Source: Picochlorum sp. 'celeri' (lineage: Eukaryota > Chlorophyta > Trebouxiophyceae). From it: a DNA stretch of 64,000 bases. The DNA is taken from the NCBI GenBank assembly GCA_010909725.1, contig JAACMV010000015.1, positions 186,001 through 250,000 on the forward strand, given 5' to 3'. Both the position numbers and the translations under genes were made by a program. Position 1 is the first letter of the stretch, and the number at the start of each line of letters is the position of its first letter. Shown here in pieces: positions 31,291 through 40,239 of this stretch. Below the pieces are notes generated by a model that was given only the letters and a program-made list of their open reading frames with translations, was not told the origin of the DNA and did no database searches.

Positions 31291-32333
31291 TTACATATCA
31301 ATCAACAGTTTGGACTTCAAATCACTTGGTAAATCTGGTATTCCATCATCTCTATGCACATACAGCGTGAAATAGACAAGTCTTGCAGTACTTGTGATGG
31401 TATTTAGTTGATCCTTCTGCTTCAATCTTTCAATGTTTGCCGCCAGGTCCAAGAGGGTCGTGGTTACAAACCAACAGCATTGTTCATTGTGGTGATGCTT
31501 ATCCTTCCTATATTACAGTACACATACATGTCAACGCTTCCTGTCTAATAAATATATAATTCACATGGCAGTGTCGTACCTATCAGGAGATCCAGTAGCT
31601 GAGTGTTTTGTATCGTTGCCATTCTTCTCCATGAGATGATGCTTCTTCCATCTATTTCTGTATGACCTTAATGCTCTGCAAAACAATCGCCACTACAATC
31701 TACGCAGAGTCATGGGGATGTATTGAGAGTAATTAATACAACGTACTTTCTAGCAATGTCACAGTACTCCGCATTGGGCCTAAGAATATCCGCCAAGAAA
31801 CATGTGCACAGTTCAGCACACATTTTCAAATGAATATCATCTGTACGCAAAAACAATTCAGCAATTTTGGTCGCGAATTCATGAACAAATTGTTGATCTA
31901 GTGGTAATGCATCCTGGTCATCATGACTGGTTTTCATGCGCTTCGCGCCAGCACGAAGAGCTTCCTGAGCAGCCCTGGACTGCCCAGCTGGTGTCATGAA
32001 CCAGAGAGTGATCTCAGATTCCGTATTCATTGCAAGCAGCATTGAGACTGAACCTGTAAATAAAACCTTATTTGTAGCATATTTCTGTAATTCATCTGTT
32101 GCTACAGCCTTTGCCTCAGGTGTCGTCGTAATCCGAACCGAGCCCAGAATAATGTCACCGTCTCGAGTGTCGTCAAACAACACTTGCTTATCTTGTGGCA
32201 GTGTTTTGCACACACTAAATGACTGACGCAGTTGTTTGTCGACATAAATGTGTATTAGTTTGCCACTAGAGTTCATGTCGCAGCCTTGGTTACCAACACT
32301 GGCAGAAGAACTTGTCCAAAGACTGTCACTCAT
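31291..32333 (-). CDS. protein of unknown function, 3 exons
   Basis: Exons 32333..31747, 31675..31580 and 31507..31291 (introns 71 and 72 nt, GT-AG) join in frame to 299 residues; the last two exons are invisible to simple ORF calling. I start at 32333 (MSDSLWTSSS) because the preceding 15 codons look like 5' UTR. Visible features are a beta-rich N-half (KLIHIYVDKQLRQSF, DGDIILGSVRITT, KVLFTGSVSMLLAMN), a short basic hinge (AGAKRMKTSHDD), and a helical C-half (FVHEFATKIAELFL, TLLDLAANIERLKQK). No family recognised. The stop lies in TGTAA (31291-31295 on this strand). It starts about 100 bp past the CRTISO stop. Confidence 0.65.
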
Positions 32334-32436
32334 GTATTTATTTTTAAATTTAAAACTACGTATGGGTTGGGTTTGCATGTGACACCATCTTTCTCACCCA
32401 TGCAGGGATCATCCCTGAGGGATGTGGATGAATGTG

Positions 32437-34224
32437 TTACACGAGTTTCAACTGGCGAATCATATCCAAATGCTTGTGGATGGGCGCGAGTGTGTTGGCA
32501 AGAATCATACCACTTGCTGCAGCAGCTGGTACTCCAATGCCTGGTTGGCAACTATCTCCGCATCTATAGAGCTGAGGGACTGGTGTGATGGGTCCTGGGA
32601 ATGATGATGTCTGTGCACTAATGGCAGGACCATAGGTGCCCTGGTGTCTGCGTAAGAATCGCGCATGCGTATGCGGTGTGCCCTCAAGGATGAGCTCGGC
32701 TCTATCTTTGATATCAGGGATGACTCGTTCCAGTGCATTCCATAGACATTGGGTTCTGGCATGCTTTAATTCATCATATTCTAGAGTGCCTGGTTTGACA
32801 TTCTTCCATACATCCCACGGCTCATTTCCAGCTGTATAGCAATGGACGACTGCTTTTCCTGGAGGTGCCAAGGACGAGTCGAATACGGATGGTATGCTGG
32901 CAATGCATACATTCTGAGGGGATTCTATGTCTGTCCAATCATTCACCACCAAATGGTGGCATTCCAAGTCTTTGGGAAGATCTTCTGCATTGATGCCGAG
33001 ATGAAGATGCATAAAGCTGCCAGTCGTCGGCGTCCTCATGTAGTCATTGATAAGATTGTTGTATGTACCGTTGGGAGACGATGCTTGCAATAATTTGGCC
33101 GTGTCCCACACAGATGCATTTGACACAACTGCTCTGCGTGCCATGATTGTTTTCTTGCCCTTTTTCAAGCTCACTCCAACAGCTCTACGGCCATCCATGA
33201 GGATTTTATCGACTGGACTGGATAGCATGACGCGGCCTCCGTATTTTTCAATACCTCTGACAAGGGCATCTACAATGGCACCCGAGCCACCAAGCGGATA
33301 ATCAATGGTGGATGAGCCACCATTTCTCTCCATAAACATGAATGCCATTTCTGCAGCAATTGTATCTTTGGCCTTCATCCCAGATAAGACAAAGCATTCG
33401 AGGTCCAAGAAATTTCTCAACCATGGATCAGTCACGACTGGGTCCACGATATCAGAGAAGGGCCCAGTCAACTGTTTTGCTGAAAATGCTGTAGAGAGCA
33501 ATCCTGGGCCCAACTGCATGGCTGTCAAAATGATACCCAGATCACTCCGTATGGCAGCAGCAGGGAAGAGAGATGCTCCTTTCTGAAGCGGTTTCATTCT
33601 CTGTTCGAGCTCACACCACTGCCTATAGGCAGTCGGACCACCCATCTTTCTAATCATGGCGACATACTCGTCGCGATTGCATACACATGGAAATGTTCCC
33701 TCGGGAGTATATGTTATCCATGAATCATACGTGACGCACTCGACACTCTCACCGATTGCATCTAATACCTGTTTGAGAGGATTTGTGGAATTCCCTGGAG
33801 GACCAGACAGTCCAGCAAAGAATGAAGGCCCAGCATCAAATGTGTACCCATCCACCTCAAACCCATGCGCAGCTCCTCCAGCATGATAATGAGCTTCGCA
33901 TACAGTCACAGAGTATCCATATCGAGCCAAAAGAGCAGCACAACACAACCCACCAATCCCAGATCCGACCACAACCACGTCTGTCTCGGCGTCGTCTGTA
34001 CCTGCTCGAGCTCTGACCACTCTACTCCCGCGCATTGACGCATAATTCGATTGATATACCTTGGGTGTTACATATGGTACTGTATTGTTGTGATAGGAGA
34101 GATGATCGGTCCTCGAAGGGGCGTGCTTGAAACCCAAACGACCGCATGTCTCACGTCCACATGTTGTTGGTGTTGCCTTGGGCAACCCTACCCGAGGCAT
34201 TCTGTCCATACATACAGCCATCAA
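32437..34224 (-). CDS. CRTISO: carotenoid cis-trans isomerase (CRTISO family)
   Basis: This single-exon gene encodes 595 residues, the usual CRTISO length. A plastid transit peptide covers about 1-75 (ending VRARAGTDDAET). The FAD-binding motif is VVVVGSGIGGLCCAALLARY, followed by EAHYHAGGAAHGFEVDGYTF, DAGPSFFAGLSG, TIDYPLGGSGAIVDALVRG and, at the C-terminus, LYRCGDSCQPGIGVPAAAASG. CRTISO returns poly-cis lycopene to the all-trans form with reduced FAD. The sequence could also be one of the CRTISO-like paralogs found in algae. Only 54 bp separate its ATG from the CGLD27 stop. The stop is embedded in TGTAA. Confidence 0.92.
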   Translation of the reverse strand: MMAVCMDRMPRVGLPKATPTTCGRETCGRLGFKHAPSRTDHLSYHNNTVPYVTPKVYQSNYASMRGSRVVRARAGTDDAETDVVVVGSGIGGLCCAALLARYGYSVTVCEAHYHAGGAAHGFEVDGYTFDAGPSFFAGLSGPPGNSTNPLKQVLDAIGESVECVTYDSWITYTPEGTFPCVCNRDEYVAMIRKMGGPTAYRQWCELEQRMKPLQKGASLFPAAAIRSDLGIILTAMQLGPGLLSTAFSAKQLTGPFSDIVDPVVTDPWLRNFLDLECFVLSGMKAKDTIAAEMAFMFMERNGGSSTIDYPLGGSGAIVDALVRGIEKYGGRVMLSSPVDKILMDGRRAVGVSLKKGKKTIMARRAVVSNASVWDTAKLLQASSPNGTYNNLINDYMRTPTTGSFMHLHLGINAEDLPKDLECHHLVVNDWTDIESPQNVCIASIPSVFDSSLAPPGKAVVHCYTAGNEPWDVWKNVKPGTLEYDELKHARTQCLWNALERVIPDIKDRAELILEGTPHTHARFLRRHQGTYGPAISAQTSSFPGPITPVPQLYRCGDSCQPGIGVPAAAASGMILANTLAPIHKHLDMIRQLKLV

Positions 34225-34278
34225 GTATTGCTATTTCATAATAAAATAATGTTACACCATAGATCGGAGTATTATAAT

Positions 34279-35242
34279 TCATTTCCTCGTCAACTGATCA
34301 CACACAGATGCCCCATTTGACAGACTTTGAAAATACCTGTCTCTGCAATACCCAGGAATACCATTCTGTGCTCGCTGCTCAGCCTCCGCCAACTCATCAT
34401 CCGAATACAATTCACTCATAGAAGTCACCCTATCACTAAATATTATACCATCAGGTGTAACCTTGGCTGCGCCTCTGCCATACACCCCATCGGCATCCGA
34501 AGCCTGGTTGATCAGAACTGCCAAGGCAATTGCAGACACAAGCAACAATGCACCCGTCCCTTGCAACGTCGTCTTTAGTTTATTCAACACCGGTCGTGCT
34601 TGATACGTCCCTAACAATCTATCTCGAGTTAATATTTCGGGAGGCTTGACGAAGAATTGCCCATCATACCATCCAGTCTCTTCATATTCTAGTGTGGCCG
34701 TCATGAGCCGATCAGCAACATACTTCCATCCCAAGAAAATCCTCAGATTTGCAATCGCGACCACAATCAAAGAGCCAGTTGCTGCAGAAAGAATGAATTC
34801 GAGCGGTTGTTCTGTTGGAGCAAACGTCTGAAAGGCAATGGGGCATCCCACCAAGGCAAACATGCCTCCCCACAATGTTGCCAGTTTCTTGACATATTCT
34901 GGAGTCTCCAGCATTCCCTGTAGATACGTGTTGATGATATCAATACTTCTGTAGGATCACTGTATTTCAACCAAAGAGAAAAATATCTATAGAACGCACC
35001 CATGAGTATAAAAAAGAGGTTTTCAATTGGTTCAATTCATTTACTGGTCTCTGGTCTTCTGGCACCTCCACCTCGAGTTCGCTCAGCGACTCTGTCTCAG
35101 ATCGATCCGAAGCCATAACAATGCGACTTTTATTTCTAAGTATATGCCTATAGGGATGCATTGATTCTATACGACACCTCGGTTGACGATGTGTGGTTCT
35201 GGGTCCCAGATTGGCCACGTCCATGGACGCTGTCCTCATCAT
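34279..35242 (-). CDS. CGLD27: Ycf36/CGLD27 (DUF1230) plastid membrane protein
   Basis: Exons 35242..35000 and 34917..34279 (82-nt intron, GTGCGT donor) give 293 residues. Neither single ORF shows the start of the domain; the join restores VPEDQRPVNELNQLK with FLYSWGMLETPEYVKKL, the expected DUF1230 N-terminus. Further matches are a transmembrane stretch (LWGGMFALVGCPIAF), FILSAATGSLIVVAIANLRI, and the signature EYEETGWYDGQFFVKPPEIL with RDRLLGTYQARPVL. The first ~50 residues are a basic transit peptide. This green-lineage and diatom family is induced by iron shortage in plants and algae; its biochemical role is unclear. TGTAA on this strand lies at 34252-34256. Confidence 0.9.
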
Positions 35243-35474
35243 ATCGATTCAATTCTATCCACAATAAATACTATACTATTAAAATTAAATACGAAAGTAT
35301 TCCTTGGATCGAATCCCTGGCCTCTCTTCTTCTTTTTTTTTTTTTGCTTCTTGTGCACCATTTAGAAATCTCATCAGACTCTTCCTTTGAAAAGATCCTT
35401 CTTGCTCAGAAAGAGGCATGGCATGGCATCACGCATTACAGTGTTACAATATCTCTATTGTTGTATGAATGGAT

Positions 35475-37352
35475 TCATTCATCGTTGCTTGCATCAAAGA
35501 GAATCACACCGGATCGCTGATGTGCTGCTTCATATGCTTCATCAAGCTTGCGCAGCCAGTACAATGATGATGCCTGGTATCTGGCAGGATGCGGTGCAAC
35601 TCCCTTTCTGAGGTCCATTCTGACCATGTGCTTCCACGCGGTTGTCAAATGCTCTAAACTGGCGGGGAATTCCAAATATATACAGCCATACATGTGTAGC
35701 TCTTTGAGATTTGAGAGTGCAAGGATATCACGAGGGAAGGATGGAAAGTGGTTGTGGGATGCATGCAACACTCTCAACTTGGACAGTTTTCCCAGTCCAT
35801 TGCACTCCACGAGTCCATTATTAGATATGTCAAGGTATCGAAGATTTTTCAGCGCCGTCACTGCTGATGACACGCAGGGCATGTTGCAGCTTTTCATAGA
35901 CACCCATTCCAAGGCTTGAAAGGCTGCAAGGCCCTTTTTAAACACCATTTCCGGATTATCATTCATGCTTAGCCTCTTCAGTGATGAGTTCACTGGAAGA
36001 GAATCCAGAAGAGGGAATTCTTTGATGCCGCAACCATCCAGGTTGAGATCCTCCAAGCGCGGGAGGGAGCGAATCATCCAAAACATGCGTTCAGTCCCAG
36101 GCTCTATGGTTCCACCATTGCGGCTCGAGTTGGCAGCTCCGAATAATCCTTTACTTCCTTTCAACGACAACTTGGTCAAGTTTCTGAGTTGAACAATCAT
36201 CAATGGAAGCGATGCCATATTCGTCATCGACTCTAATTTGAGCTCTTCCAAATTCTTCATGGTTGAAATTGCTGGCTGGATGCTGCAAATCCCCTTGGTC
36301 TCCAGCGTGAGCGATTTCAGCTGTGTCATCGCAAAGATACTAGCGGGAAGAGATCCATTCTCGCCCTGGAAAGGATGCAGTACATCTTTATCAAACCTGA
36401 GGGAAAGATGTTCAAGTCCCTTGAGTGCCTCCAATCCCTGCATGGCATCCTTGCTCAGGTCGCCAAGACCAGATAGGGACAGAGAATGAAGATTGGGAAA
36501 GTACGCCGCTGCATTCTTTAATATATTCTCATACACGTGTGTCTCCAAAGACGTAAACTCCAATGATTCGATCATGGCTGTCAAGTTCTTTGGCCCAAGT
36601 GCCACATGGATCAAATCCCATACAGTATTCCTCGCCTCTTGCAGGGCACCAGCAGTAGTAGGAGTAGTATATTCAAATGCACCTCTGAACGCATACGACA
36701 CCTTCTTGATAGATGGAGCCCTCTTTTCCATCCATGATACCATCCTATCGACGTCGATCCGACGCAAAGATGACCCAAAGCAAACATGCTCCCACACTGA
36801 ACTTGGACCACCAAGCAAGTCTTTCCACCTCTGGCAGACCAATGGGTACACGGACATGCAAGGATTCGCAGCGTACTCAACCGTCGAACCTGATTCATCG
36901 CTACTACTATGCCTGAAAATCTCCAGTAAACATGAATCGGGCAACGTTGACAACGACACGGCAGTGTCATGCCCCTCCAATGTCGGACACCGTGCTGGCA
37001 AACCACCACACGTCACACGAGACCGCGTCTTTGACTTGGCATGATGCGCATGACCCCCATCAAACACATCATCATCATCCGTAGGCATAGACTGAGGAAC
37101 TTTCGTAACCTCGTGCGGGCTCGTCGTCGTCGGAATACTATTCACATGCTTGACACCAAGCACAGACCTTGCCCGTGCTCTAACAACGCCTTCCTTGTCT
37201 CCACCATCCATCAGAGGCGTCATCTTTCCCACTCCAGTATAATCACACGGACTTGTAAGATCTAATGCACTACTGCTCCTACTCATCCGATGCGCATCAG
37301 AATTTTCATCCTGACACTTTTGTCGTTTTGAACGCCTGGTCTGAACCACCAT
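35475..37352 (-). CDS. F-box/leucine-rich-repeat protein
   Basis: This single-exon gene encodes 625 residues. A disordered basic N-terminus (VVQTRRSKRQKCQ) is followed by an F-box at about 133-195 (LSTLPDSCLLEIFRHSS, then VYPLVCQRWKDLL). LRRs run from about 255 to 560, with the consensus L-x-x-L-x-L visible many times: LKGLEHLSLRFDKDV, MTQLKSLTLETKG, MKNLEELKLESMTN, LRNLTKLSLKGSKG, LPRLEDLNLDGCGI, LKNLRYLDISNNGL, LSKLRVLHASHNHF, LSNLKELHMYGCIY. The FBL layout predicts an SCF ubiquitin-ligase receptor. Substrate is unknown. The regular LPxL-type repeats look plant-like rather than TIR1-like. Confidence 0.9.
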   Translation of the reverse strand: MVVQTRRSKRQKCQDENSDAHRMSRSSSALDLTSPCDYTGVGKMTPLMDGGDKEGVVRARARSVLGVKHVNSIPTTTSPHEVTKVPQSMPTDDDDVFDGGHAHHAKSKTRSRVTCGGLPARCPTLEGHDTAVSLSTLPDSCLLEIFRHSSSDESGSTVEYAANPCMSVYPLVCQRWKDLLGGPSSVWEHVCFGSSLRRIDVDRMVSWMEKRAPSIKKVSYAFRGAFEYTTPTTAGALQEARNTVWDLIHVALGPKNLTAMIESLEFTSLETHVYENILKNAAAYFPNLHSLSLSGLGDLSKDAMQGLEALKGLEHLSLRFDKDVLHPFQGENGSLPASIFAMTQLKSLTLETKGICSIQPAISTMKNLEELKLESMTNMASLPLMIVQLRNLTKLSLKGSKGLFGAANSSRNGGTIEPGTERMFWMIRSLPRLEDLNLDGCGIKEFPLLDSLPVNSSLKRLSMNDNPEMVFKKGLAAFQALEWVSMKSCNMPCVSSAVTALKNLRYLDISNNGLVECNGLGKLSKLRVLHASHNHFPSFPRDILALSNLKELHMYGCIYLEFPASLEHLTTAWKHMVRMDLRKGVAPHPARYQASSLYWLRKLDEAYEAAHQRSGVILFDASNDE

Positions 37353-37901
37353 CTCGTTGTCGCCTTTCTCTACGTATCAACCCCTTCTACTCTACAATCC
37401 TTTTATAAATAGTGATAGTATTCAAGCAATCACTCCCATATGGACGACAATGGGGAATATTGCTGGCGTTGTTATTGAAAATGCTGTTGTTGAAAATGCC
37501 ACAACAACAACGACCACCTCTGTACACCCTATCGATACCTAATTGGCTGTTAATTATTAATTGAATGGTAATTATTGTCCAACCGAGGAGCGATCCCTCT
37601 GATTCATACTCATCATGGATGCCACAAGGAGCATGTCGTATGTAATGTTCTATTTACGGTCATTTGAGATGGACTCTGCCAACCAAAGCCACGCATGCAT
37701 GCATGTTTATTTTCAAATTGTCTATATTTTTGAGCTACAGGTATCGCTCGACATCCATTTATTCCTGTGGTGACTGCCACACGCGTATACCGTTTTCTAG
37801 GGTGCCACTAGCTGACCTCAACGTCTGCTCTTGTCCACGGTGATACGGGCCAGTACAGTGGTAGCATTTATCCATTCATAGGGCGCGGCTGTGGGTGTTG
37901 A
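37353..37901. other. divergent intergenic region, F-box/LRR and CNNM genes
   Basis: This 549-bp gap lies between two start codons. It is AT-rich near 37540-37580 and has a CATGCATGCATG palindrome at 37694-37705 (an RY-type element in plants). No gene is supported. Confidence 0.45.
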
Positions 37902-40088
37902 ATGGCCAATATCGTCAACAACAACGTGACTGCTGCTGTTGTCGAGGCCTTGCAGACCTGCGTATCTCAATGTTCGAATGGGACGTCGGTGCTGGAGTTT
38001 CGGTTAGATGACGGCGGTTTAAATAGTACAAATGATGGGTATGACTGCGTGGAAGACTGCATGGTGGCAGCATGTGATGCGTGGGCGTCAGATGATGATG
38101 GAGGAGGCATTGGAATTCCATTGGCAGTCAGCATTGTGGTGGCTGCGATTCTCATTTGCTTTTCCGCGCTCTTCTCGGGGCTCACCCTGGGTCTTTTGAG
38201 CTTGGATCTTGTAGCCTTGAAGGTACTGCAGAGTGCAGGGGATGAGAAGGAGAGGAAGTATGCAAAGAAAATCATTCCGATTAGGACAAATGGGAACCTG
38301 TTGCTGTGTACATTATTGTTGGGGAATACGATTGTGAATAATGGGCTGTCGATTCTGTTGGCAGATTTGACGTCAGGTATAGTCGGTTTGATTGTATCTG
38401 TCGTGGCTGTCCTGATATTCGGTGAAATCACGCCGCAGGCAGTGTGTTCAAGGCATGCTCTGTTTATCGGATCGCACACCATTTACATTGTCAAGTTTTT
38501 CAGGATTTTGTTCTTCCCGGTGTGTTACCCTCTCTCTTTAGTATTGAATTATTTCTTAGGCAGGGATATTGGAAATGTCTATACTGTGGATGAGATTAAG
38601 CGGTTGATCGAGTTGCATGCGACCGACCCTGATGCCAAGGCAGAGTCTGGTTTGAATGAATCTGATCATCGTCTTTTGGTGGCGGCACTCGAGTATAAGG
38701 ATAAGCGTGTGAAAGATGTGATGACGTCTTTGGATCAGTGTTATATGCTTGAGGCGTCAGCGAGGCTTAATTTTTCAACCATGCTGGATGTGTATAAATC
38801 TGGGTATACCAGGATACCAGTGTTCAGTGGGAATCGGGGGAATATTGTTGGGGTGCTGTATGCCAAAGATTTGATTCTTGTGGATCCGGAAGATGAGATT
38901 GAGTTAATGACGATTTTATCGTTTCGAGGAAGGCATGGTGGGCATGTGTTTGCGGATATTAAATTGGACAAGGCGCTGGCACGGTTTTTAGCATCAGGGA
39001 CGCATTTGATGATTGTGCATGCTCGACAGCAGCAGCAGAAACATCGTGCTATGATTACTGATGTTGTTGATTTGGAGGAAGATGCTTCGACAATCCCTCG
39101 GATAGAGAATGGTGAGGTGAAGGATGTGGAAAAGGGTGAGGTTGAACATGAGGAGGAGCGGGTGGTTCACTTTGCTCTGGATCCAGAGCATCAGGAGTTT
39201 GGTGAGGCGCCTGGGGAAGAGGATGAAGGTGAAGTTGTGGGTATCATAACGCTTGAAGATGTTATTGAAGAGGTTATTCGTACTGAGATTGTCGATGAGT
39301 CTGATCAATGGGAAGATGTGGAGGCTCGGGTGCCTAGCAGGATTCGGAGAAAGAATGATATTGATGCCTTTTTGAAAATGTTTGAGAGGAAAGAGAGCCA
39401 GGATAAAGGGCTGTCATCTGAAGAAGTGAAGGCGGTTTGTTCATTTTTAGCATTGAATGTGGATGAGTTTGCCTTATTGGGCAGACATGATGTGCAGATT
39501 AAAACGCTGGTGCATACTGGGACGCTCATTGAGAGATCGGAAGCAGCGACTGCGCGGACACTCCCTGGTACTCCAAGTTCAAGTGCGCCTCAGAGTCCAC
39601 ATTCTGATTTGGCATCTATATCCAGTGTTGGTAGAGCTTCTGATGCTTTTAGTAGAGCGATGGAGGATAAAGAACTGGAGCTGTATACCAAGGGGCACAA
39701 GAGCACTCATTTCATTCTGATTTTGCAAGGCAAGGTCGAAGTGCACACAAGCTCGGAAGGTTTCTCATTTGTATTAGGGCCATGGTCGGTATTGGGCAAC
39801 AGAGCTCTGTCCCAAGAGTCATACATTCCAGACTTTGATGCGATTGCTGTTCCTCCTTGTAGGATCCTCAAGATTGAAAAGGCCGCATATAAGCAAGCCC
39901 TACAGAGCTGCAAGTTTTCGTTCGTATTAGAAGGCCGCACGCTGAAACGACAGATTCAGGCTGCGGCTCAAACTGCGACAGAGGATCAGGGACAGTCAGG
40001 GGATTGGCATTCGCCATCAGCCTCATTTGGCAGATCATCACAAGGTCGGTCGAGGCTCGGCCGAGGAGATGCGTCTAGTGGTTCATGA
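37902..40088 (+). CDS. CNNM/DUF21-CBS metal transporter-like protein with cNMP-like tail
   Basis: This single-exon gene encodes 728 residues. After a Cys-containing extracellular N-terminus comes the DUF21 membrane domain at about 69-230 (FSALFSGLTLGLLSLDLVAL, LLLCTLLLGNTIVNN, LIFGEITPQAVCSRH), then a CBS pair from about 267 to 470 (RVKDVMTSLDQCYML, TRIPVFSGNRGNIVG, IITLEDVIEEVIRTEI). The second CBS is split by an acidic disordered insert of about 70 residues. Residues about 593-670 (FILILQGKVEVHTSSEG, LGPWSVLGNRAL) form a cyclic-nucleotide-binding-like beta roll, as in animal CNNMs. The family exports or senses Mg2+ and divalent cations at the plasma or vacuolar membrane. Confidence 0.92.
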   Translation: MANIVNNNVTAAVVEALQTCVSQCSNGTSVLEFRLDDGGLNSTNDGYDCVEDCMVAACDAWASDDDGGGIGIPLAVSIVVAAILICFSALFSGLTLGLLSLDLVALKVLQSAGDEKERKYAKKIIPIRTNGNLLLCTLLLGNTIVNNGLSILLADLTSGIVGLIVSVVAVLIFGEITPQAVCSRHALFIGSHTIYIVKFFRILFFPVCYPLSLVLNYFLGRDIGNVYTVDEIKRLIELHATDPDAKAESGLNESDHRLLVAALEYKDKRVKDVMTSLDQCYMLEASARLNFSTMLDVYKSGYTRIPVFSGNRGNIVGVLYAKDLILVDPEDEIELMTILSFRGRHGGHVFADIKLDKALARFLASGTHLMIVHARQQQQKHRAMITDVVDLEEDASTIPRIENGEVKDVEKGEVEHEEERVVHFALDPEHQEFGEAPGEEDEGEVVGIITLEDVIEEVIRTEIVDESDQWEDVEARVPSRIRRKNDIDAFLKMFERKESQDKGLSSEEVKAVCSFLALNVDEFALLGRHDVQIKTLVHTGTLIERSEAATARTLPGTPSSSAPQSPHSDLASISSVGRASDAFSRAMEDKELELYTKGHKSTHFILILQGKVEVHTSSEGFSFVLGPWSVLGNRALSQESYIPDFDAIAVPPCRILKIEKAAYKQALQSCKFSFVLEGRTLKRQIQAAAQTATEDQGQSGDWHSPSASFGRSSQGRSRLGRGDASSGS

Positions 40089-40239
40089 GCACTGTTTTTA
40101 AAATGACACTGAAAAATGATACAGAATAATAGGATTTCATGTCTCCATGCATTGTCTGTACATGATGCACTTTCAATTTTCATCTATTTATTTGCAAATT
40201 CCATTCATTAGTAGACATTCGACACATTCTTTTCTTGCT

